Assembly: GCA_030377895.1 (NCBI GenBank)
Contig: JAUCGB010000008.1
Span: forward strand, 1 to 64,000
Reading direction: 5' to 3'
DNA: 64,000 nt
DNA from: Anaerolineales bacterium HSG24
GTDB lineage: Bacteria > Chloroflexota > Anaerolineae > 4572-78 > J111
A program made the position numbers and the translations under genes. This document shows positions 17,168-25,933 of the stretch, one piece after another (positions within the stretch are counted from its first letter, which is position 1; the number at the start of each line of letters is the position of its first letter). The notes beneath the pieces were generated by a model. It was not told the origin of the DNA. It saw nothing but the letters and a program-made list of their open reading frames with translations, and searched no databases.

Positions 17168-20095
17168 TTACCGCACTTTAGTAATCGTCAGCCACTCGCC
17201 GCCTTGGGTTTCGTTGACCGCCTGTATCGCATCAGCAGAGCCAAGTAGAGCCACCAGACCAACTTTGTTGGCCTCGGCTAACACCTCGGCAAGGGCATGG
17301 AAATGGTCAGTGGTGGTGGCTAAAATCTCTTCTCGGTACTGTTGATGTTCGGCTTCACTGTAGTTGAGCAGATGCCGAATCATCGACATGTACCCTTTTG
17401 CATCGGGCAGGCGATAGGTATCGATATTGCCAATCACCCCGATGATGCTTTTGGTCAGTTGGTCTTCGTTGAGGTTCAGGTGACGCAAAAACTGGTCGGC
17501 TTGGTCGTAAGTGGTCAAGGTTTCGAGCAGATTCGGGTCTCGATATGAGAGATAGCTAAACACACCCGAATTTTTGTCGAAACTAGAGAACGCCCCATAC
17601 GCGCCGCCCTGTATTCGCACTTTTTCCCACAAATAGGTCGTTTGCAGATAGTTGTTGATGACCGACATGGAGCCGTGGAACTGATAGCCAAGGTCATACA
17701 GATTGACCGCTTTGCCGACATAGTTAATCTGCGCTCCGGCGGCGGTTAAGCCCTCTGCCGCCACGATGGGGTACTCACTGCGATCCCACTTGGCAGGCTG
17801 ATAGGGCTGGGCCGGTAGACTGTCCATAAAATCAGTCAGCTTCGGCTCAATCTGGTGCCAGTTGTCGGCATCAATGGTGATGTTACAGAGCGCAGCGTTA
17901 CGGTTGATGACAATTTGACGAATCCTCTCCAATTTTGCCACCACGCCGGGCCAATCATTCTCCACCTCATCAACCAGACGACGCAAGAAAAAGAGGTAGC
18001 TGACCCCGCCAATATGCTCGTTGAGCCAACCTGCCTCGCTAAATCTAGCCCGAATTCGAGTGTTGACAAAACTGTGTCCACCCGGTACAACGATTGATTC
18101 TCGATGGGCTTTTTCCTCCAGCACCATCTGCCGGAAACGGTCTTGGTTGTCTAGCTTGACCGTTAGCAGGACATCCCGAATAATCGCCAGCAGATCATCA
18201 ACCTGAGCCATCGTACATTTACCCCGCACAAACAGCCATGTCACACTTTCTGGCGAATCTTTTTGGTTAGAAATTAATTCTAAGTTTTGCACACCACCCG
18301 TCTTACGTCCAATCCGTTGCGACAGTTTCACGTAATCCTCAGTTTCAGTGCCAATATCAAACAAGGCATCGCTAAATAGAGGAAAATAGGGCAGGAGGTC
18401 TTGCGGGATACTGTGGAAATTAAAGCCCACCTCTAGGTAGACGATGCCACTGGTGAACAAGTCATGATGGAGTAGGTCATACCCCTTTTTCTCAAATAAC
18501 TCAACCGGCAGAGGTTTGTTCTTTTTATCAATGTCGCTCAGTTTGAGGCTAGGAATCATGGCTAACGCCTCAGCAGAATCGGGCGTTTCTTGGGCTAATT
18601 GTAACTGTTTAGTACTCTCTATCACCGCCTCTAACTCAGCATCACTGAAGTTAGCCTTAACCTGAGCCAAGGTTGCCTCTTCGTCCGCTTCTATCTGCTG
18701 TTTAAGTTCCATGGACGGTTCCAGAATCGTGGTCACGCGGTGCGAGTTGTTCAGCAGATGCTCGCTGATGAGGCCCTCCAGATAACGTGGGTTATCCTGC
18801 AACGCCTGTTTGACTGCGGACAGTGGCGTTTCAAAGGTAATTTGCTTCAACGGATCATACCCATGCAACCATGTGGTCAGGGCATCTAACATAATCGCTA
18901 GGCCACGCGGAAAACCGCCAGTGTTATACTCCCGCATGCGGAACTCGATGGTGTTCATGGCCGCTTCCAACATATCCGGCTCAATCCCCTGCTCGGCGAT
19001 TTGGGCTAAAGTGTCTATAATTAACTGTTCGACCTGCGGCACGTCGGCTCGTTTGACCCCTTTCATTCCGGTGGAGAAGGTCAACTGGCGATATGTGCTA
19101 CTCGCCCCACCACCCATGACATCCTCGCCTAAGCCAGAATCGAGCAACGCTTTACGCAACGGAGAGGCGTTGGTGCGTAACACGACATGGGATAGAATCG
19201 ACAGGGCCAAACTGAGTTGTGGGTTATTATTTTCGGGTAAAAGCCAGTTCAGCGTGACCATGCTTTTGGTCGCCTTGGTATCCTCTTCGCTGGCCGCGTA
19301 GGGATAGACAATCTCCTTTGGCTCGGTAAACGGTTGTTGGAGCGAAATGGCTGTGTCACTGACATCTTTGGCCTCAAAATCGTTCAGGTAGGCATCAAGA
19401 ATCTCCAGTCGTTTGGTCGGATCATCATCACCATAAAAATAGATAAAGGCGTTGGACGGATGGTAGAAAATATCATAAAAGGCTTTGAATTGCTCGTAGG
19501 TCAGGTTGGGGATGACCTGCGGATCGCCGCCCGAATCGACTCCGTAGGGCGTATCCGGCATAAGTGCCTCTTTGCTGTAGTTGTACATCAACCGCTCTGG
19601 AGCAGAGTACGCACCCTTCATTTCATTAAAGACAACGCCTTTGTAAATCAATGGTTCATCTTTATCAGTCAACTCGTAATGCCAGCCCTCCTGTTGCAAG
19701 GTTTCGGCGGATATGTTGGAGTAAAGAACCGAGTCGAGATAGACATCAATCAAGTTGTAAAAATCTTGTAGATTTTGACTGGCTACAGGATAACATGTCT
19801 TATCTGGATAGGTGAGGGCGTTTAGAAAGGTGTTGAGCGACCCTTTAGCCAACTCGATAAACGGCTCTTTGAGCGGGTATTTGCGTGAACCACACAGGAC
19901 AGAGTGTTCCATAATATGAGGTACACCCGTCGAATCTACGGGCGGGGTGCGGAAGGTGATACCGAACGATTTGTTTTCATCGTCGTTAATAACCGATAAC
20001 AGTTGTGCGCCAGTTTTTTTATGGCGGTATAACATAGCTTGAATATTTAATTCGGGAATAGTTGTTTCTTTGATCAGCTCAAATGATTTTGTCAT
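17168..20095 (-). CDS. M16C-family zinc metalloprotease (presequence-protease type)
   Basis: 975 residues, the usual length of PreP/falcilysin-like proteases that degrade peptides inside a closing two-half chamber. The inverted zinc motif HxxEH is HIMEH with H60, E63, H64; the distal Glu ligand lies in the GVVFNEMKGAYSAPE segment near 155. The CGSRKYPLKEPFIELAKGS and ALTYPDKTCYPVAS segments are typical, and an M16C-associated domain occupies the middle (about 470-720). The C-terminal half has the inactive M16 repeats. No signal peptide, so cytoplasmic. Single gene with repeats on both sides. Confidence 0.93.
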   Translation of the reverse strand: MTKSFELIKETTIPELNIQAMLYRHKKTGAQLLSVINDDENKSFGITFRTPPVDSTGVPHIMEHSVLCGSRKYPLKEPFIELAKGSLNTFLNALTYPDKTCYPVASQNLQDFYNLIDVYLDSVLYSNISAETLQQEGWHYELTDKDEPLIYKGVVFNEMKGAYSAPERLMYNYSKEALMPDTPYGVDSGGDPQVIPNLTYEQFKAFYDIFYHPSNAFIYFYGDDDPTKRLEILDAYLNDFEAKDVSDTAISLQQPFTEPKEIVYPYAASEEDTKATKSMVTLNWLLPENNNPQLSLALSILSHVVLRTNASPLRKALLDSGLGEDVMGGGASSTYRQLTFSTGMKGVKRADVPQVEQLIIDTLAQIAEQGIEPDMLEAAMNTIEFRMREYNTGGFPRGLAIMLDALTTWLHGYDPLKQITFETPLSAVKQALQDNPRYLEGLISEHLLNNSHRVTTILEPSMELKQQIEADEEATLAQVKANFSDAELEAVIESTKQLQLAQETPDSAEALAMIPSLKLSDIDKKNKPLPVELFEKKGYDLLHHDLFTSGIVYLEVGFNFHSIPQDLLPYFPLFSDALFDIGTETEDYVKLSQRIGRKTGGVQNLELISNQKDSPESVTWLFVRGKCTMAQVDDLLAIIRDVLLTVKLDNQDRFRQMVLEEKAHRESIVVPGGHSFVNTRIRARFSEAGWLNEHIGGVSYLFFLRRLVDEVENDWPGVVAKLERIRQIVINRNAALCNITIDADNWHQIEPKLTDFMDSLPAQPYQPAKWDRSEYPIVAAEGLTAAGAQINYVGKAVNLYDLGYQFHGSMSVINNYLQTTYLWEKVRIQGGAYGAFSSFDKNSGVFSYLSYRDPNLLETLTTYDQADQFLRHLNLNEDQLTKSIIGVIGNIDTYRLPDAKGYMSMIRHLLNYSEAEHQQYREEILATTTDHFHALAEVLAEANKVGLVALLGSADAIQAVNETQGGEWLTITKVR

Positions 20096-20112
20096 GTAAG
20101 AGATTTTATATT

Positions 20113-20172
20113 GGAGTGCAAAGCTTGCTTTGCTGGCAGGACTACCGCTGGTAAGGCAAGCCTGGCACTCCT
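20113..20172 (-). repeat. R2 fragment (rearranged)
   Basis: GGAGTGCAAAGCTTGCTTTG followed by GGCAGGACTACC and AAGGCAAGCCTGGCACTCC: pieces of R2 out of the normal order between the protease and radical-SAM genes. Confidence 0.6.
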
Positions 20173-20193
20173 TTCTTAAATGCTAACGTAATA

Positions 20194-21393
20194 TTATGTA
20201 TTTTGTAATTTTGCTTCTAACTCTTTTTGAAACGGGAATGAACCGGGCTTGTAGATACAGAACGGTTCAGCGGCCAAGGGGTTGCCAGTCATGGCGTAGG
20301 CTCGTGAGCGTGAGCCACCACATATCTGCGAAAATTCACATTGACCACAGATTCCCTCTAGCTTGGTTGCGTCGCGGAGGTCGTTGAACAAGGGGGCTTC
20401 TTGGTACAGCTCAACCAGCGATTTTTGTCGGACATTGCCCACGCTCAAGGGCATAAAACCACTAGGGAACACGTCGCCCCGCCGTGATATAAAGACAAAA
20501 CCGTTTCCGGCGTTGATGTGCATGGGCGTGCGGAAGATATGCTCCCGTTGGGGCAATCCCATTTCGCCTACAATCGCCAACATCTTATCTCGCAGTTGGA
20601 AATAGATGGGATGCAGGTCGAAATAATCTTCCATGTTAAGACCTTTCTCGTCTAAAATAGCCCGTTGTAAGACCACTCGTTTATAATGATGCCCCTCAGT
20701 GGTCTTTGCGCTGATATATTTGGAGCAGTCATACAAAAAGTGCATCACCGCCTCATACTCCGCCGGAGAGACCTCGTCTTCGGCCTTGCCCCGTCCAACC
20801 GGCACGAGGAAGAACGCGCTCCAGGTCATGGCTCCGTATTTCAAAACGAGGCTGAAAATATTAGGTAAATCTTCTAAATTATACCGTGTGACGGTAGTGT
20901 TCAATTGCAGTTTTAGGCCGATTTCGCGGGCCATTTTCCATCCGTTGGTGGTTAGCTCAAACGAGCCGGGGACTTGCCGAAAATCGTCATGCCGCTCAGA
21001 GGTAGAGCCATCAATACTCAGCGAGATGGCTTTGCCGCCATGAGTTTTAATCCGGCGTAGATTCTCCTCAGTCAACAAGGGCGTGCCGGAGGGAGAGACA
21101 GCCATCATCAAACCGAGTTCTTTACCATAGCTTAACAGGTCAAACAGGTCATCCCGCTTAAACGGATCACCGCCGGTAAAGATAAAAATGGGGCGAGGTT
21201 TGCCAAAACTTTCGACTTGCTCTAAGAGCTGTTTGGCCTCCTCAAACTTAAGAATAAGCGGATCATGTTCCGCAATCGCCTCGGCCCGACAATGGCGGCA
21301 GGCGAGGTCACAAGCATGGGTCGTCTCCCAAATAATCATAAATGGCCTATCATTTAAGTCGTATTTGGGTTGACGAATAAGTTTTCGAGACAT
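20194..21393 (-). CDS. Radical SAM/SPASM protein
   Basis: 399 residues. The radical-SAM cluster motif is ACDLACRHC with C28, C32 and C35 in the context PFMIIWETTHACDLACRHCR, followed by a partial TIM barrel (FTGGDPFKRDDLFDL, SLSIDGSTSERHDDFRQV). The C-terminus has a SPASM-type Cys set (GICGQCEFSQICGGSRSRAY ... EPFC, about 346-378) for an auxiliary 4Fe-4S cluster. The sequence resembles the TIGR04053-like group related to heme d1/AhbD and peptide-modifying enzymes; the substrate cannot be told. The start at 21393 is preferred over 21405 because GAGGAA lies 6 bases before it. No precursor-peptide gene is visible next to it. Confidence 0.85.
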   Translation of the reverse strand: MSRKLIRQPKYDLNDRPFMIIWETTHACDLACRHCRAEAIAEHDPLILKFEEAKQLLEQVESFGKPRPIFIFTGGDPFKRDDLFDLLSYGKELGLMMAVSPSGTPLLTEENLRRIKTHGGKAISLSIDGSTSERHDDFRQVPGSFELTTNGWKMAREIGLKLQLNTTVTRYNLEDLPNIFSLVLKYGAMTWSAFFLVPVGRGKAEDEVSPAEYEAVMHFLYDCSKYISAKTTEGHHYKRVVLQRAILDEKGLNMEDYFDLHPIYFQLRDKMLAIVGEMGLPQREHIFRTPMHINAGNGFVFISRRGDVFPSGFMPLSVGNVRQKSLVELYQEAPLFNDLRDATKLEGICGQCEFSQICGGSRSRAYAMTGNPLAAEPFCIYKPGSFPFQKELEAKLQNT

Positions 21394-21417
21394 AAATTTC
21401 CTCATCGTTGAGTTGTG

Positions 21418-21455
21418 ATTAGGGGGTGATTCAGGTTATCAGCCCTCTAATCGCA
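21418..21455. other. Hairpin in the divergent gap before SLC13
   Basis: GATTAGGGGGTGA ... TCAGCCCTCTAATC pairs imperfectly over about 12 bases just upstream of the radical-SAM gene. Role unknown. Confidence 0.35.
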
Positions 21456-21635
21456 GAATTTTTTAGACAGGCTATATTTTACAGCAATTTGATGAAGAAA
21501 CAAGTCAGGCTCATGTATGGTGGCTATATCGCGGCACTAGATTAAACTGAAATTGATGAGATATGTTTTCAAGAGGTTGTCTCTTTTAGAAAAAGGAGTA
21601 TACTCTATAAGGTTTTTTTAAAACTATCAGAAGAG

Positions 21636-21693
21636 GGTAGATAGCAGAATCCGGAGTGCCTGCAAAGCGAGCTTTGCACTCCTTATCACTACC
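21636..21693 (+). repeat. R2 fragment (58 bp)
   Basis: GGTAGATAGCAGAATCCGGA ... CTCCTTATCACTACC; the core is shortened. The rest of the gap 21406-21735 holds no gene. Confidence 0.75.
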
Positions 21694-21735
21694 CTATATC
21701 TTACTTAACGTGCGTATGTCACACAGGAGTTTTTT

Positions 21736-23643
21736 ATGAATCAAGATACGGTAATTGCCTTTCTTATCTTGGGAATTACGATTTTTGCCTTTGTTCTTGA
21801 CAAAATCCGCATGGATATTGTCGCTTTGTTGGCTTTACTCTCCCTGTACTTAACGGGATTGTTGAAGGTTAGTCAAGTTTTGGCTGGGTTTTCAAACTCA
21901 ACGGTAATTATGATTACTGGCCTGTTTGTTGTTGGCGCGGGGCTGTTTCGTACTGGCGTGGCTGATTGGATTAGCCAAAAACTACTTGGTTTGGCCGGAA
22001 CGGATCAAGTCAGCTTGATTATTGTGTTAATGGTCGGAACTGGCCTGTTGTCTGGGTTTTTGAGCAATACCGGCACCGTGGCCGTCCTGCTTCCGGCGGT
22101 GGTGGCCGCGTCGGTGCGAATTAAGGTGGCTCCCTCCAAACTGCTCGTCCCGTTGGCGGTAGCGGCCAACGTGGGCGGCTTGTTGACCCTCATCGGAACT
22201 CCACCGAATATCGTCGTCTCCGATGCCCTCGAAGCGGCAGGGGAAGGGCCTATGGGCTTTTTTGAGTTTGGTTTGATTGGCCTGCCATTGTTAGCCGTCG
22301 CGGTGGTGTATACTGTTTTTATTGGTCGCAGATTTTTACCTGAAAACAAAACCGAAGAACGACATGCCAGAGTCGCGGTTTCGGCAGAGGAGTTGGCGAA
22401 ATCTTATAAGCTTGAACAGAGTTTGTATCGAGTTCAAGTTCGTCCGCAGTCTAATTTGGTCGGAAAAACCTTGGCTGAGTCGGCGATTGGGCAGGATTTT
22501 GGGATCAGTGTCTTACTCATCGACCATCCTTCCGCAGAGGAGGAGGAAGAAGAAGATGCACACTCATCTAAGATTATCGGAGGAATTACTGACCGAATCC
22601 GTCAACAAACGAGCCGGATTTCGGCAGCCGAAACGGCTACGACTCCGACAGCCAAAACGGTGATTCAAGCCAATCAACGTCTACTACTGCGAGGCGAACT
22701 TGATGCCGTCAGCCGGTTAGCCTTGAAATATAATCTACGCATGGATCCGATGTCGGATGAGGAGCGATTGCAAACTGAACAGGATTTACTCTCCTTGGTT
22801 GAGGTGTTGATTACCCCTCGTTCTACATTGATTGGGCGCACCCTAGAGCGGACAAACTTTGCCCGTAAATATGGGGTTCAAGTATTGAGCGTGGTTCGAC
22901 GAGGTCAGCCATTAACTGATTATGCCACCCAAAAATTGACCTTTGGGGACGCGCTTTTAGTGACGGGCGTACAAAAACAGGTTCAACTGTTACAAAACGA
23001 AGCTCGCAACTTTGTGGTCGTTGGTGAATCAATCTCCAGCAAAGATGGAGTTCAGTTAGATACAAAATCGTTCATCGCCATTGGAGCTATGTTCATGATG
23101 ATGGGCCTCATGTTGACCAAACTGGTGCCAGCAGTGATTGCAGTGTTAATTACCGCATTGGTGATGGTGATTGCCAAATGTATCACTATGGAGCAAGCCT
23201 ACCGTTCGATTAGTTGGGAGAGTGTGGTGATGATTGCGGCCATGTTGCCGATGAGCACCGCCCTACAAGAGACCGGCGGCGCGGCGTTGATTGCCAACAC
23301 CATGGTCAGCATGGTGGGTGGAAATCTGATGTTACTGTTAGCGGCCATGTTTATCGTTACTGTAACCTTTACGCAGGTCATCAGCAACACCGCTACGAGC
23401 GTGCTACTTGCTCCCATCGCCATTAAAGCGGCCCAAGATATGGGTGTACCAGCTCGGGCTGTGATGATGATGGTCGCCGTTGGCGCGTCGACCGCCTTTA
23501 TCACCCCGATTGCCTCGCCAGTGAACATGCTGGTCTTGAACCCCGGCGGTTACAAGTTTGCCGACTTCTCGAAAAGTGGTCTACCGTTGGCGGTTATCTT
23601 TATGATACTCGCTATTATTTTTGTGCCGTTAATTTGGGGTTAG
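21736..23643 (+). CDS. SLC13/DASS-family transporter with TrkA-C domains
   Basis: 635-residue inner-membrane carrier. Membrane segments occur in two blocks (about 1-200 and 440-635) separated by a cytoplasmic region with two TrkA-C/RCK-C-like domains (about 225-330 and 350-425). The DASS hairpin signatures are clear in both halves: LLSGFLSNTGTVAVLLP with LIGTPPNIVVSDAL, and VISNTATSVLLAPIAI with FITPIASPVNMLVLNPGGY. The family moves dicarboxylates, sulfate or similar anions, often with Na+; the soluble insert is typical of the SAC1/sulfate-permease-like branch. GGAG lies 8 bases before the ATG. The substrate is not predictable here. Confidence 0.9.
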   Translation: MNQDTVIAFLILGITIFAFVLDKIRMDIVALLALLSLYLTGLLKVSQVLAGFSNSTVIMITGLFVVGAGLFRTGVADWISQKLLGLAGTDQVSLIIVLMVGTGLLSGFLSNTGTVAVLLPAVVAASVRIKVAPSKLLVPLAVAANVGGLLTLIGTPPNIVVSDALEAAGEGPMGFFEFGLIGLPLLAVAVVYTVFIGRRFLPENKTEERHARVAVSAEELAKSYKLEQSLYRVQVRPQSNLVGKTLAESAIGQDFGISVLLIDHPSAEEEEEEDAHSSKIIGGITDRIRQQTSRISAAETATTPTAKTVIQANQRLLLRGELDAVSRLALKYNLRMDPMSDEERLQTEQDLLSLVEVLITPRSTLIGRTLERTNFARKYGVQVLSVVRRGQPLTDYATQKLTFGDALLVTGVQKQVQLLQNEARNFVVVGESISSKDGVQLDTKSFIAIGAMFMMMGLMLTKLVPAVIAVLITALVMVIAKCITMEQAYRSISWESVVMIAAMLPMSTALQETGGAALIANTMVSMVGGNLMLLLAAMFIVTVTFTQVISNTATSVLLAPIAIKAAQDMGVPARAVMMMVAVGASTAFITPIASPVNMLVLNPGGYKFADFSKSGLPLAVIFMILAIIFVPLIWG

Positions 23644-23757
23644 CATCTAAGGGCACTGGTTTCGGCCATCACGTAGTTTGCGAAGAATCCCCCAAACCTG
23701 CATCATGAGGAGACTCTTCACTCCACTTCGTTCCTCTCAGAGTGACATGGCCCAATC

Positions 23758-23785
23758 TTCCCGCAAGTTCTAAACTTGCGGGAAG
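23758..23785. repeat. R3 core hairpin (solo)
   Basis: CTTCCCGCAAGTT / AACTTGCGGGAAG perfect hairpin without the outer parts of R3. May act as a terminator-like structure. Confidence 0.7.
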
Positions 23786-24002
23786 ATGCAGTCCCCCTTC
23801 CTCGAAGCCCAAAAAACTTCAAGGAAGGGTCAAATCCGCGTTTATATGATTACCCCAATGTAGCACAATCCCATATTTTGCAAAAGCAATCAGCGCAATA
23901 TTACCTTCCCCGTTTCTTAAGATGCAAACGGCAGTTAGTTAGCGGAACGCTTCCACCAAACAGCCACCACTTTGTAAATCATCAATAATTAGAACCAAGA
24001 GT

Positions 24003-24057
24003 TCGTAGTAGGCACTTTAGTGCCTCAGAAGGCGATGAATCGCCTACTACAAACGTT
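24003..24057 (+). repeat. Palindromic repeat, second copy of the 7851 unit
   Basis: GTAGTAGGCACTTTAGTGCC and GGCGATGAATCGCCTACTAC hairpins; inverted copy of 7851-7901. Confidence 0.7.
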
Positions 24058-24070
24058 AAATTGATACTTG

Positions 24071-24120
24071 TTACCCGACAAAGTGGTTTAGGGAATGTTA
24101 ATTAGTTCAGACTGTCGGAC
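24071..24120 (+). repeat. R4 element with deleted interior
   Basis: TTACCCGACAAAGTGGTTTA then GTTAATTAGTTCAG and a degenerate right end CTGTCGGA: only the outer parts of R4 remain. The gap 23644-24166 holds no gene that I can support. Confidence 0.55.
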
Positions 24121-24166
24121 ACTAAGTTGATGACCAGCACAATCAAGTTGATAGGTTAAAAATTTT

Positions 24167-25756
24167 ATGACACAAACATCATCTTTTGGGGTTTCAAAAC
24201 GAGAAAAACATGACTCCAGCCTATTTTATAACAGGAATTTATATTATAAATTTTTTCATAAATCAGCCACTAAAGAAGAGCTAAATATTGAAGTTCCTGA
24301 ACCAAGTGAGTGGGTTGATCAGATTTACGATCACGCTTCTACCAAAATGGAGATAATTCCTGCTAATAGTGTTGCCTTAGCTCTGGCCTCTCCGTCCTAT
24401 AATATTACGGATATTGATGAATATTTACACTTGATCCGGAAAGTTGGAAAGGAAGTATATCGAGTATTAAGGCCGGGGGGAAGATATGTTATTAATATTG
24501 CAAACTTAGGAAGTGAGCCTTATGTACCTCTTCACTCATTTTTTTATCAACTCCATGCCGAAAATTTAGGATTTTTGCCTATGGGGGAAATAATATGGCG
24601 AAAAAATGAGGCATCGCGAGACCGTCATGAGTATATTGTTGTGTTTGCCAAACAAGATTATTCTAGACCTGACAAAGGTAAATCATCCATCGAACGGGAC
24701 GAGTTTATGGCCGCGACGCTGTCTATATGGAATCCAGCGCAAAAAAAGGAAACTGTTTCGGTCTTGTCTTCCCAACAAATCATAAGCAGAATTATCGAAC
24801 TGTATTCTTATGTTAACGATGTTATTTTAGACCCATTTATGACCAATAAGTTCAAGGTATGTGATATGGCGCAGACGTTGAATAGATATTATGTGGGATT
24901 TACTAATTTTCCCTCGATTGAGCGTGAAGAGTCAGAACTGTCTAATGACTTTCTTTATAAACCGAGTATAAAAGAAGTAATAAATCCCACTAGTTTCAAA
25001 TCTGACAGTTGGGCTGATAAAATCTATAACGATTCTTCAACTGATATGAAGCAACTGCCTGATAATAGTGTTGCCTTAGCGTTTACCTCTCCACCTTATA
25101 ATGTGGGCAAAGATTATGATGATGACATGGGATTTGACGAGTATTTAGATTTAATTCGTGAGGTTGGTCAGGAGGTGTATCGGGTATTAAAACCCGGCGG
25201 GAAATATGTCATCAATATTGCTAATTTAGGGCGTAAACCATATATACCACTTCATTCATTTTTTTATCAACTCCATATAGAAAAATTAGGATTTTTGCCT
25301 AAGGAAGAAATAATATGGCAAAAAGGGGTAGGGGCTAATAGTAGCTGTGCCTGGGGCAGTTGGATGAGTGCAAAGTCACCTCGTTTACGTGACATTCACG
25401 AGTATTTGCTAGTATTTGAGAAACAAGAATATTCAAGACCAAGCAAAAATGGTTTATTTATTGGGAATGAGGAGATTTCGTCTATATGGAAAATTACACC
25501 GGAATCAGCACGAAAAATAGGACATCCAGCCCCGTTCCCTGTAAAATTGGCAGGTAAAGTTATTGAGCTTTATTCATACAAAAATGATGTTGTGTTAGAC
25601 CCATTTATGGGATCAGGGACGACAAATGTAGCCGCAAAAGGGCTTAATCGACGACATGTGGGGTATGATATATCTTCTGAGTACTGTGAATTGGCCGAGC
25701 AACGTATCAAACAAATGGTAAAGGGGAGTTTGTTGTCTCAGGCGGAGACTTCCTAG
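24167..25756 (+). CDS. Tandem-duplicated beta-type DNA methyltransferase (first half degenerate)
   Basis: 529 residues made of two homologous N4C/N6A-type methylase units (about 46-255 and 280-520) that share long stretches such as [18 protein letters not shown] and [10 protein letters not shown]. The second unit has intact motif IV SPPYN (308-312) and SAM-binding motif [10 protein letters not shown] (478-486). The first has SPSYN (75-79) and DPFMTNKF (222-229), so it has lost the glycines of the SAM site and is probably catalytically dead. Motif IV before motif I makes it beta class. AT content is higher than in neighbours, suggesting transfer. No restriction nuclease is recognisable; the next gene, 177 bases away, encodes a Ser/Thr kinase. 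The dead half may act in target recognition or mimic a dimer partner. Confidence 0.88.
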   Translation: MTQTSSFGVSKREKHDSSLFYNRNLYYKFFHKSATKEELNIEVPEPSEWVDQIYDHASTKMEIIPANSVALALASPSYNITDIDEYLHLIRKVGKEVYRVLRPGGRYVINIANLGSEPYVPLHSFFYQLHAENLGFLPMGEIIWRKNEASRDRHEYIVVFAKQDYSRPDKGKSSIERDEFMAATLSIWNPAQKKETVSVLSSQQIISRIIELYSYVNDVILDPFMTNKFKVCDMAQTLNRYYVGFTNFPSIEREESELSNDFLYKPSIKEVINPTSFKSDSWADKIYNDSSTDMKQLPDNSVALAFTSPPYNVGKDYDDDMGFDEYLDLIREVGQEVYRVLKPGGKYVINIANLGRKPYIPLHSFFYQLHIEKLGFLPKEEIIWQKGVGANSSCAWGSWMSAKSPRLRDIHEYLLVFEKQEYSRPSKNGLFIGNEEISSIWKITPESARKIGHPAPFPVKLAGKVIELYSYKNDVVLDPFMGSGTTNVAAKGLNRRHVGYDISSEYCELAEQRIKQMVKGSLLSQAETS

Positions 25757-25811
25757 CTCAAACAATGAGTATTCCAACAAAAAAAGATTGAACTTGTTAC
25801 AGAAGAAAAAA

Positions 25812-25881
25812 GGGACACGGATTAACACGGATACACACAGATAAGCCTAAAAAATCCGTGTTTATCCGCGTTTATCCGTGT
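25812..25881. repeat. Inverted repeat (R10) between methylase and kinase
   Basis: GGGACACGGATTAACACGGA ... TCCGTGTTTATCCGCGTTTA...CGTGTCC forms a long palindrome. A second copy at 40701-40875 is split by nested elements. Confidence 0.75.
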
Positions 25882-25933
25882 CCTAACTGTTTTGTCCGGT
25901 ACTTAGAACGTTTTATTAAACGAGGCGTTAAAT

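Noticed and set aside
18810-19301. 163-codon antisense frame in the M16C protease gene
   Set aside because: Shadow frame of a highly conserved protease gene.
23776-23988. 70-codon frame in the SLC13-methylase gap
   Set aside because: Runs over an R3 hairpin edge and low-value sequence; no ribosome-binding site or recognisable protein.
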